NCBI RefSeq assembly: GCF_050490315.1
Contig: NZ_JBNPEO010000001.1
Location: forward strand, 1 to 64,000
DNA from: JBNPEO01 sp050490315
GTDB lineage: Bacteria > Actinomycetota > Actinomycetes > Actinomycetales > Micrococcaceae
DNA length: 64,000 nt
Direction: 5' to 3'
In this document: in pieces, positions 57,440 to 64,000 of the stretch
How the letters are laid out: every line of letters starts with the position of its first letter
Numbering within the stretch: the stretch's first letter is position 1
Notes under the pieces: generated by a model
Database searches by the model: none
What the model saw: the letters and a program-made list of their open reading frames with translations, nothing else
Told to the model about the DNA's origin: nothing
Translations under genes and position numbers: made by a program

Positions 57440-58306
57440 TTAGTGGCTGCGGTTCAGCGTACGGCCCAAAATGGCGCGGCCCAGGGCGTCCACAACATCC
57501 TTATTGGCGTGCGGATTGCTGATGAGGGTGAAATCCACGTCTCCCACCGGCGGGAGTTCAAAGCGTTGGGTGATGATGCGCAGATCGTCCGGAACCAACG
57601 ACGACGGCATAACAGTCACACCCAAGCCTGCCCGCACAGCAGCCAAGACGCCGCTGATTTGTTTAGTGGTGCACGTGATCCGCCACGTGCGGCCAGCTTG
57701 TTCAAGCGCATCGATGGCAAGTTTTCTGCTCAAACTCGGTGCCGGGTAAGTGATCATGGGAACGGGCCGGCCCGGCTCAAGCTGTGTTTGTTCAAGCCCC
57801 ACCCAAGTGAAGGAATCATGTTTCACAGCGGCGCCTTCTTTGGCCCCGGCTACCCATTTCACAAACACCAAATCCAGCTGACCAGCCTTGAGCCGCCGGT
57901 ACAACTGGTTGCTTTGGCCCACAGTGAGCTCCAAGTTGATCTCTGGGTACAGCTGGCGGAAATCCCGTAGGATGCGCGGGAGGCCGGTGATCGCGAGGTC
58001 ATCCGCTGTGCCAAAACGTAACCGCCCACGCATGGCAGATCCCGTGAAATAGCGGGCAGCGTTTTCATGCGCCGCCAGAATGGTGCGAGCAAAACCAACC
58101 ATGGCATCACCGTTATCAGTGAGCCGGACATCACGCGTATCCCGCACCACCAGATTGCGGCCGGCGGCTTGCTCGAGTTTGCGCACATGTTGGCTCACGG
58201 TGGGCTGGGCCAGGCCTAACTTCTCAGCCGCCCGGGTGAAACTCAGTGTTTCCGCCACGGTCAAAAAACTCTTGAGCTGAGCCGGATCATATAACTGCTC
58301 ACTCAT
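57440..58306 (-). CDS. LysR-family transcriptional regulator
   Basis: A 288-residue regulator. The winged HTH is at about 6-62 (LKSFLTVAETLSFTRAAEKLGLAQPTVSQHVRKLEQAAGRNLVVRDTRDVRLTDNG); the effector domain is at about 90-280. The ATG at 58306 puts the HTH at the usual place; an upstream open frame of 30 codons has no similarity. It is divergent from the MFS exporter and probably controls it. Confidence 0.95.
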   Translation of the reverse strand: MSEQLYDPAQLKSFLTVAETLSFTRAAEKLGLAQPTVSQHVRKLEQAAGRNLVVRDTRDVRLTDNGDAMVGFARTILAAHENAARYFTGSAMRGRLRFGTADDLAITGLPRILRDFRQLYPEINLELTVGQSNQLYRRLKAGQLDLVFVKWVAGAKEGAAVKHDSFTWVGLEQTQLEPGRPVPMITYPAPSLSRKLAIDALEQAGRTWRITCTTKQISGVLAAVRAGLGVTVMPSSLVPDDLRIITQRFELPPVGDVDFTLISNPHANKDVVDALGRAILGRTLNRSH

Positions 58307-58331
58307 GCGCTTCCCCGTCCCATCAGTACCC

Positions 58332-58343
58332 CACAACGTTGTG
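58332..58343. promoter_or_regulatory. Palindrome in the LysR/MFS divergent region
   Basis: CACAACGTTGTG is a perfect 12-base palindrome, 26 bases upstream of the LysR start. Nearby CTTATTGCG and GTGAATAAG form a second, looser inverted pair. Either could be the LysR operator. Confidence 0.45.
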
Positions 58344-58455
58344 CGGGACTTATTGCGATTCTTTATGAGTCTTATACGGTGAATAAGCCTACGCAATTAC
58401 TCCGGCTATAACTAGCCTTGAATTGTCCCCAAAAATTTCCACCAGAGGAACCCCT

Positions 58456-59811
58456 GTGGCACCCCCGCAGCCCGCAACGGCATCCCTAACCCAGCCCATC
58501 GCCGTCGTTACTGAACGCCTCCCATGGCGTCAAACCTTCAACTCGCTTAAAGTCCCCAACTTCAAGCTCTTCGCAATCGCCCACTTTGTATCGGTCATTG
58601 CACTGTGGATGCAGCGCATTTCTCAGGACTGGCTGGTGTTGCAGCTCTCCGGGTCCGTCACCGCAGTGGGTATTACCGTTGCCCTACAATTCTTGCCGTC
58701 ATTGGTCCTAGGCCCATGGGGTGGGATGATTGCCGACCGTTTCCCTAAACGGAAAATTCTCATCCTGTGCCAAGTGGTGGCCGGATTCTTGGCTGCCGCT
58801 CTTGCAGTTCTGGCCCTGACTGGGAACCTGCAGGTCTGGCACATTTACGTGATTGCCCTGATACTCGGCTTTGTCACGGTGCTTGATCAGCCAGCCCGTC
58901 AAGTGTTTGTCAATGAACTGGTTGGCCCCAAGTATTTGCGAAACGCGATTTCGGTGAATTCCACAATTTTTCAGCTCGGTGGCCTGATTGGGCCCGCGCT
59001 GGCTGGCTGGTTGCTCCTAGCAGTGGGTGGCGGCTGGGCCTTTGTAGCCAACGCCGCAGCATGTGCGTTCACCGTGGTGATGCTCAGCTCCTTGCGGCGG
59101 GATCAGTTGATGATTGCGGTGCCCGCCCCCAAACGCAAAGGCATGCTCAAAGAAGGTCTCCGCTACGCCTTGTCCAAACCCACCATCTATTGGCCGTGGT
59201 TGATGGCTGGGTTCGTCTCAGTGTTCGCCATGAGCCTGCCGGTACTGCTCGCCGCCTTCGCTAACAACGTCTTCGCTTCCGGTGCAGGTGGTTACGGCCT
59301 GCTGAACGCCTTGGTTGCCGCTGGCGCCTTGGTGGGTGCGGTGATGAGCGCACGACGCCGGCACTTACGTTTACGCTCGGTGGTGGTAGCCGCCGGGGCC
59401 TACGGTTTGGCCCTGTTGCTGGCCGCAGCTGCACCGTCCATGCCGGTCTTCGGTGTGGTGATGGCGCTTTCCGGGTTCTGCTGCTTGATGTTCCTCACCG
59501 CGGCGAATCAGCTGGTACAAATCAGTGCCAACATGATGATTCGAGGCCGGGTGATGAGCCTATACATTATGGTCCTCATCGGCGGTCAGGCCATTGGTGG
59601 GCCCATGATGGGTTGGCTCGCCGAGCACTTTGGCCCGCACCTGGCCCTAGCTATTGCTGGCGGGGTTCCCGCGCTCGCAGCTTTGGTGATCGGAGTGTTG
59701 TTGGCGCGTCGGGGCGAGCTGAAACTGAGTGTTGAATTCACTCGACGCCCGCGGATCCGAATTGTTCAGCGGAGGGTTAGCGGGAGCGTTCCGACGGCTT
59801 CGGCGAACTAG
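58456..59811 (+). CDS. MFS transporter
   Basis: A 451-residue major-facilitator protein of the drug/metabolite exporter type (Bcr/enterobactin-exporter-like). FKLFAIAHFVSVIALWMQRISQDWLVLQLSGS opens helix 1; GGMIADRFPKRKILILCQ is the loop 2-3 motif. About twelve helices are present. The GTG at 58456 is chosen because AGAGGAA stands upstream; a TTG at 58423 is also open. It is divergent from the LysR gene. Confidence 0.92.
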   Translation: MAPPQPATASLTQPIAVVTERLPWRQTFNSLKVPNFKLFAIAHFVSVIALWMQRISQDWLVLQLSGSVTAVGITVALQFLPSLVLGPWGGMIADRFPKRKILILCQVVAGFLAAALAVLALTGNLQVWHIYVIALILGFVTVLDQPARQVFVNELVGPKYLRNAISVNSTIFQLGGLIGPALAGWLLLAVGGGWAFVANAAACAFTVVMLSSLRRDQLMIAVPAPKRKGMLKEGLRYALSKPTIYWPWLMAGFVSVFAMSLPVLLAAFANNVFASGAGGYGLLNALVAAGALVGAVMSARRRHLRLRSVVVAAGAYGLALLLAAAAPSMPVFGVVMALSGFCCLMFLTAANQLVQISANMMIRGRVMSLYIMVLIGGQAIGGPMMGWLAEHFGPHLALAIAGGVPALAALVIGVLLARRGELKLSVEFTRRPRIRIVQRRVSGSVPTASAN

Positions 59812-59873
59812 TGCCCGCGCGCAACGGTTGGTACGAGCCCAGTCTGGGCACGCCGTCGGCCGTTCTCTGCTGA

Positions 59874-59976
59874 CCTTCCGGCCCAGTTGCTGTCCGTCCC
59901 GCCCAAAGTGCGACGGCGTGTTGCCACGACACGCCGGGGAACCGTCGAGGCCTCTGGGAGCAACTGGGCTGGAAGG
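59874..59976. repeat. Fold-back repeat next to tRNA-Gly
   Basis: CCTTCCGGCCCAGTTGCT (59874-59891) pairs with the inverted copy at 59959-59976, 17 of 18. A second hairpin, CGGCGTGT-tgccacg-ACACGCCG, lies inside, and weaker complementarity continues outward on both sides. There is no coding potential; the 59812-60093 interval holds nothing else. It could be a miniature element or a structured RNA. Confidence 0.5.
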
Positions 59977-60093
59977 CCGGGGCAGATGCTCGGTCACGGG
60001 GTGCCTGCAGGTTTTTGGGTTGGGAAAGGGCGACTCTGTGCTTCGAAGTGGTGGCGAGGGCCGCAAAAAATGGGCCGGACCGGGAAAAATTGG

Positions 60094-60164
60094 AGCGGGC
60101 GACGGGAATCGAACCCGCGTATCAAGCTTGGGAAGCTAGCGCTCTACCATTGAGCTACGCCCGC
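60094..60164 (-). tRNA. tRNA-Gly (anticodon CCC)
   Basis: The 71-base gene folds with acceptor GCGGGCG/CGCCCGC, D-arm GTAGCTCAATGGTAGAGC, anticodon arm CTAGC-TTCCCAA-GCTTG giving anticodon CCC, and T-arm CGGGTTCGATTCCCG. CCA is not encoded (TCC follows). Confidence 0.96.
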
Positions 60165-60308
60165 ATCGCTACCAAGCTGAGCATTGCTCAGCCGGAGCAG
60201 AACTCAGCTTAGCGCAGTTCTACCCCAGCCAAGAACCTGCCTAAGAATCAACCGAATGATGTACGGATTCAGTGCCGGCGGCTATTCGGTCCCGAATACT
60301 CTTGAGAT

Positions 60309-60830
60309 ATGCAATCGTTCAAGATCTTCGGGATGGACCTCGACAAGCTCGCTGGCGGCCGGCACGGGCATTACACAGTGGATCCGCAGAAGCTGGCTCA
60401 CCCCAAAACGCAATCGGCATTCAAATGGGTGTTCGGAATTCTGGCCGCGGAGGTTGTGGTGGGTCTTGCCGCGATCGGGATCGCTCTGGTGCAACAGCTC
60501 AACGGAATCAACGTGCCGTTTGCCGTGTGGTTCCGTGGCCTGGTGGTGCTCTTTATGACAGTGACTCTGTTTTTCTTCGGATGGCGGGCCAAAAACGGCT
60601 TCTACTACGGCTACCAACGCCTGCGCTTGTTCAGCCAAATTTTCCCAGTGATCACCCTTGTGGTGGCAACCATCCCCGGCTTATACCCCTATTGGATGGT
60701 GGTGGAGCAGATCATTTTTGCCGTCCTCATGATTGGTGTGGCCGACTTCCTCACCAGCGATCACATGCGCGATGCTTTTCCCTCGCCCAAGCGCAAAGCT
60801 GAGCTAGAAGCGGCATCTACCGCCAAGTAA
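60309..60830 (+). CDS. Four-helix membrane protein
   Basis: A 173-residue integral membrane protein of unknown function, typical of conserved actinobacterial membrane genes. Hydrophobic segments lie at about 40-63 (WVFGILAAEVVVGLAAIGIAL), 72-93, 106-125 (SQIFPVITLVVATIPGLYPY) and 128-147. A soluble N-terminal stretch of about 36 residues and a charged C-terminal tail lie outside the helices. Confidence 0.75.
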   Translation: MQSFKIFGMDLDKLAGGRHGHYTVDPQKLAHPKTQSAFKWVFGILAAEVVVGLAAIGIALVQQLNGINVPFAVWFRGLVVLFMTVTLFFFGWRAKNGFYYGYQRLRLFSQIFPVITLVVATIPGLYPYWMVVEQIIFAVLMIGVADFLTSDHMRDAFPSPKRKAELEAASTAK

Positions 60831-60962
60831 GTGCGGTAACTCTTCGGTAAAGCCCGGGAGATTCTCTAGGTGCATGAAGTGGTGAAACGTATCCTGAATC
60901 GGGCGGCCAGCGTTGTGGGGGACTGAGGCGGCTAGCCAACTTCCACCGAAAGGTCTCCAACC

Positions 60963-61400
60963 GTGTCAACCGCCGAATACGAGGTCTCCATTCACAAGGA
61001 TGCCGTGACGGTCTACAACTTCCTTGCCGACGGTCTGAAAAACATCGAATGGCGCGAGGGTGTTCGCAGCGTTGCCCTCCGCTCAGGTGCCAAGGGTGCC
61101 AAAGGCGCCATTTACCAACAAACCCTCGCCGGCCCCGGCGGGCGTCCCATTGCCGGAGACTACGAAATCACAGTGGCCCGACCCGGCGCCGAGCTGCAAT
61201 TTCAGGTGGTTGCGGGGCCAGCCCGCCCCCATGGAGGCTTTTACCTCAGCAGCGACGGCGACTCCACACGCGTGCGCTTTGTACTCGATTACGTTCCCAA
61301 AGGCCTTATGAAGATCATGGGTTCGATGGTTCAAAAGTCCATGCTCACTGAAGTTGCCCAACTGGAACGGCTTAAAGAAGTCCTCGAAGCAGCCGACTAA
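60963..61400 (+). CDS. SRPBCC family protein
   Basis: A 145-residue START-like protein. YEVSIHKDAVTVYNFLADGLKNIEWREGVRSVAL is the N-terminal strand and helices; GDYEITVARPGAELQFQVVAGPARPHGGFYLSSDGDSTRVRFVLDY is the sheet; GLMKIMGSMVQKSMLTEVAQLERLKEVLE is the C-terminal helix. A GTG start is used, preceded by GAAAGG. The ligand is unknown. Confidence 0.85.
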   Translation: MSTAEYEVSIHKDAVTVYNFLADGLKNIEWREGVRSVALRSGAKGAKGAIYQQTLAGPGGRPIAGDYEITVARPGAELQFQVVAGPARPHGGFYLSSDGDSTRVRFVLDYVPKGLMKIMGSMVQKSMLTEVAQLERLKEVLEAAD

Positions 61401-61417
61401 AGCAACCGGTTACCCGC

Positions 61418-63169
61418 TTACCGCGCCATCCGAACTTGGGACCACACACCAGCTAGCTTCACCGGCGTCTGCCATGCACCAGCTCCCAGCGGAAGATACG
61501 ACGCCGATCCATCGTTACGCTGTAACACCACACCGCGGCTGTTCAACGCAGTGAAACTCTTCAACGATTTCGCCTGGATCACGGTCTGCCATCCGGTCGC
61601 CACCACAGTGCGCGCCTCGCTAATCACTGCAGCCTGACCACGCGAGCGGTACAAACTCACTGAACCCGCTGCGTTCTGGACCAAGAGATCTTGGAACCCA
61701 TCGCCGTCGTAATCCACCATGGTCAGCGCAACCGCGCTGGTCCCCGAGGCCAAAAAGGTTCGCGTTGCCAGATCACCGAGCCCCATATTCGGGTAGAGGT
61801 ATACGTTGCCGCTCGCGTCCGCTGCCACAATCTGCGGCATCCGATTTGTGGCGCACCATTCTCCAATGGAGATCTTCATGGTGTCCCAACCGGACTTGCC
61901 CAACACCACCTCGGCCCTGAACCCGCCGCCCAGAATTCCGCGGTACAGGCTGAGTTTTCCGGAGGTCCACTGAGCGATCACATCGTAAACGCCGTCGCGG
62001 TCCCAGTCCGTGGTGAACACTGCCTTTGTGGTGGCAAATCCAGTGCCGATGGTCCGTGCAGCACCCAAGGTTCCGGTGCCCGTTGCGGGGTAATCCAGCA
62101 GTGCGCCAGCGGCGTTGACGGCCACCACATCGGCCCCGCTGCGGATCGCTGAAGTGCTCAGATTCTGTGTGGACGGCATGTGCTTAGCCGGAGGTGTGCA
62201 TGCGTCTTGGACAGGCTGCGGCTGGGTTGGTTGAGGCGGAACTGCTGTTCCACTTGGTGCAGTTACCGTCCCGGACGGAAGTGTTGTGTAGCCGAAAAAG
62301 TTCACTACGCCCCAGATTTTGTAGGTCTGGTCCGTGTAAGTAATGCCAATGCCCATCACGTTAAACCGGGGATCCAAGAGAGCTGCATTGTGCGCGGTGG
62401 AGGACTTCCACCACTCCACCAGTTGTGCAGCATCCCGGTCGCCGCGAATCGCAATGACCTCGCCGGCGCCGTTGTTTGGATTGAGCGCGCGCGGGTCCAG
62501 CCAGAAGTTTGCTCGGTGCTCCACTACACCGCGGCTGGCGATGTTGTTTGACCACTCCTGAGCCATGCCCGCGACCGTGGGGTGATACTTCATGGCAGAC
62601 AACTTGTTCTGCACACGGTAGGTGTTGATCGCGTCGAACACGGTTTTGATGGCAGCGGTATTGCTGTCCGGAACCAAAGCTTGCGGGGTCGCTGCCTTTA
62701 CCGATTCGGGTACTGCCGCAGCCTGGGCGGTCTTCCCGGCTCCGGCCGTGGGCTGGAACAGTGGGCCGATCGAGGGGATGGTGGCAGTGGGAGAAGGTAA
62801 TGCGGAGGGACTCGCCACGGGCGCTGCTGCAGCTGTGGTGGGGGCTGCTTGAGTCCGGGCTGCTTGAGTGAGGGCAGCCGGTGTTGGTGCTGCTTGCTTT
62901 GCGGATGGCGTTGTGACGGACGGCGCTGTGACGGAGGGCGTTGTGCTGACCGTCGACTGCGGGGCTGGCACGGCTGAAGCGGTTGGCACTTGGGTGCTCT
63001 GAGCCGCGGTGGCCAGTGGCGTCGTCGTACTCTGCTGTTCGGCGCTAGTTGCCGTGCTCTCAACACTGGCGCGCTGCGAATTTGACAGCGTCCCCAGGCC
63101 AGGTGCGGCGGGTACAACGGCGGCAGCAAGGGCCAAACAGATCGCTGTGGCGACCGAAATTTTTTTCAC
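61418..63169 (-). CDS. Secreted CAP-domain protein with FG-GAP-like repeats
   Basis: A 583-residue exported protein. The signal peptide (KKISVATAICLALAAAVVPAAPG) is followed by a long Ser/Thr/Ala/Pro linker (about 25-170), a CAP/SCP domain at about 175-300 (INTYRVQNKLSAMKYHPTVAGMAQEWSNNIAS..EHRANFW, then WWKSSTAHNAALLDPRFNVMGIGI) and a C-terminal beta-propeller-like part with calcium-type loops DWDRDGVYD and DYDGDGFQD. The GTG start is at 63169. It may act on the cell wall or in adhesion; a catalytic role is not shown. Confidence 0.9.
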   Translation of the reverse strand: MKKISVATAICLALAAAVVPAAPGLGTLSNSQRASVESTATSAEQQSTTTPLATAAQSTQVPTASAVPAPQSTVSTTPSVTAPSVTTPSAKQAAPTPAALTQAARTQAAPTTAAAAPVASPSALPSPTATIPSIGPLFQPTAGAGKTAQAAAVPESVKAATPQALVPDSNTAAIKTVFDAINTYRVQNKLSAMKYHPTVAGMAQEWSNNIASRGVVEHRANFWLDPRALNPNNGAGEVIAIRGDRDAAQLVEWWKSSTAHNAALLDPRFNVMGIGITYTDQTYKIWGVVNFFGYTTLPSGTVTAPSGTAVPPQPTQPQPVQDACTPPAKHMPSTQNLSTSAIRSGADVVAVNAAGALLDYPATGTGTLGAARTIGTGFATTKAVFTTDWDRDGVYDVIAQWTSGKLSLYRGILGGGFRAEVVLGKSGWDTMKISIGEWCATNRMPQIVAADASGNVYLYPNMGLGDLATRTFLASGTSAVALTMVDYDGDGFQDLLVQNAAGSVSLYRSRGQAAVISEARTVVATGWQTVIQAKSLKSFTALNSRGVVLQRNDGSASYLPLGAGAWQTPVKLAGVWSQVRMAR

Positions 63170-63277
63170 TTTTTCCCCAGATCCGGAGGCGCCGGCGGCG
63201 GTGAACCGGACGTCATTCTGAGGGATACCTTATGCGCACGGGCTAGAACCACACAATGCATGCGGTATTTTGGGTCT

Positions 63278-63853
63278 GTGCTGATCTCTGACCGCGACAT
63301 TCGCGCCGAAATCGATTCCCAACGCATTGTGCTGGAACCGTACGATCCTGCCATGGTGCAACCTTCGAGTGTTGACGTGCGAATCGACAGGTTTTTCCGC
63401 CTGTTCGACAACCACAAGTACGCTCACATTGACCCTGCCCAAGAGCAGCCGGAGCTCACCCGTTTGGTAGAGGTGGAAGCGGACGAGCCGTTCATTCTGC
63501 ACCCTGGTGAGTTTGTTCTGGGCTCCACGTATGAGACCGTGACGCTGCCGGATGACATTGCTGCCCGGCTTGAAGGCAAGTCCTCGCTGGGGCGCCTTGG
63601 CCTGTTGACGCACTCCACCGCGGGCTTTATTGACCCCGGTTTCTCCGGCCACGTCACGCTTGAGCTTTCCAACATGGCCACATTGCCCATCAAGTTGTGG
63701 CCCGGGATGAAGATTGGCCAGTTGTGCTTCTTCCGCCTGACCTCGGCCGCTGAGCACCCTTATGGTTCTGGCGAGTACGGCAACCGGTACCAGGGTCAGC
63801 GTGGCCCCACCGCATCGCGCAGCTACATGAATTTTCACCGCAGCCAGATTTAG
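63278..63853 (+). CDS. dcd: dCTP deaminase
   Basis: A 191-residue enzyme converting dCTP toward dUTP/dUMP. Actinobacterial forms can be bifunctional deaminase/diphosphatases. VLISDRDIRAEIDSQRIVLEPYDPAMVQPSSVDVRIDRFFRLFDNHKYAHIDPAQEQPELTRLVEV is the standard start; EGKSSLGRLGLLTHSTAGFIDPGFSGHVTLELSN carries the active-site Ser/Arg and Glu. The GTG at 63278 gives the usual length; an upstream ATG at 63260 adds six unlike residues. Confidence 0.97.
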   Translation: MLISDRDIRAEIDSQRIVLEPYDPAMVQPSSVDVRIDRFFRLFDNHKYAHIDPAQEQPELTRLVEVEADEPFILHPGEFVLGSTYETVTLPDDIAARLEGKSSLGRLGLLTHSTAGFIDPGFSGHVTLELSNMATLPIKLWPGMKIGQLCFFRLTSAAEHPYGSGEYGNRYQGQRGPTASRSYMNFHRSQI

Positions 63854-63872
63854 TAACCCGTCCAGCGCTCTT

Positions 63873-63936
63873 CGCCGAGTGGGTAGATAACGTCGCTTTG
63901 ACGCCGTTCTAAGGGACATTATCTACCCATTCGGCG
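63873..63936. repeat. Intergenic palindrome after dcd
   Basis: CGCCGAGTGGGTAGATAA (63873-63890) pairs with TTATCTACCCATTCGGCG (63919-63936) with one mismatch. Pairing continues inward (ACGTCGCTT with AAGGGACAT, two mismatches) to a 12-base loop. It may be a terminator or a mobile intergenic repeat. The remaining bases to 64000 hold no gene I can support. Confidence 0.6.
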
Positions 63937-64000
63937 GAGGGGTTCTTCGGCGGCGGGGGGCTTAAGTGTTGAAAGGTACGACGGCGGGTGGCTTGGGCTT

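Noticed and set aside
1..64000. CRISPR array or cas genes
   Set aside because: No regularly spaced identical repeats with unique spacers and no Cas protein; the only short repeat family is irregularly spaced.

Overview
The window looks like a piece of chromosome from a high-GC actinobacterium of the Arthrobacter/Pseudarthrobacter (Micrococcaceae) type. The basis is overall protein resemblance, GTG/TTG starts, dense 1-10 base gene overlaps, an actinobacterial-type metH, panD and dcd, and families such as DUF6153 and DUF1684. The right part (about 36.9-64 kb) reads as core chromosome: transport, methionine synthase, DNA repair, pantothenate synthesis, a tRNA-Gly(CCC) and dCTP deaminase. The left part (1 to about 36.2 kb) reads as an accessory island rich in transposons, with a plasmid-type partition module inside it.

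Island, left to right. A 5'-cut Tn3-family transposase and a pRiA4b ORF-3 protein (1-3.6 kb) are followed by a coupled glucan/glucose pair (GH15 glucoamylase-like plus glucose 1-dehydrogenase, 4.4-7.3 kb). Next are six small genes (7.8-11.4 kb); five of them are separated by six copies of one 28-bp repeat. An IS110 element follows. From 13.0 to 16.2 kb lies a tightly overlapping redox operon: ApbE flavin transferase, ferric-reductase-like membrane protein, NuoF-like flavin/Fe-S protein and ferredoxin. The 16.3-23.5 kb stretch carries envelope and metal genes (DedA, lipoprotein, DUF6153, methionine-rich multicopper oxidase, DUF1345, VIT-type Fe/Mn transporter, a cysteine-rich protein). From 24.0 to 29.8 kb there is an IS256 remnant, an intact IS256 element between two 116-bp direct repeats, and a Tn3-family transposon (resolvase, transposase, 38-bp right end) whose left end I cannot find. 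A ParA/RHH partition pair with a palindromic centromere-like site lies at 29.9-31.0 kb. A three-gene operon follows (31.3-34.2 kb: 2OG-Fe dioxygenase, divergent ArgG-like synthetase, EamA exporter), which looks like a small amino-acid-derived metabolite pathway. A second IS110 (34.8-36.2 kb) ends next to a truncated FAD/NAD(P)-binding gene, which I take as the island edge.

Core part. An operon at 37.0-44.4 kb couples a polar-amino-acid-type ABC importer to DUF1684 and three luciferase-like flavin monooxygenases; its layout recalls the Bacillus subtilis ytm/ytn sulfur-salvage system. metH follows, facing a single-chain four-module ECF transporter (T-A-A-S) coupled to a lipoprotein, so cobalamin uptake for MetH is a reasonable hypothesis. 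A second binding protein and another flavin monooxygenase lie beyond. Then come an AEC transporter, panD, two 3-methyladenine glycosylases, a LysR regulator divergent from an MFS exporter, tRNA-Gly, small membrane and SRPBCC proteins, a secreted CAP-domain protein and dcd.

The observations I rate highest are the dioxygenase/ArgG-like/EamA operon, the repeat-bounded small-gene array, the two candidate IS110 bridge-RNA segments, the single-chain ECF transporter beside metH, and the ApbE redox operon with an altered Fe-S site and no visible flavin-acceptor motif.
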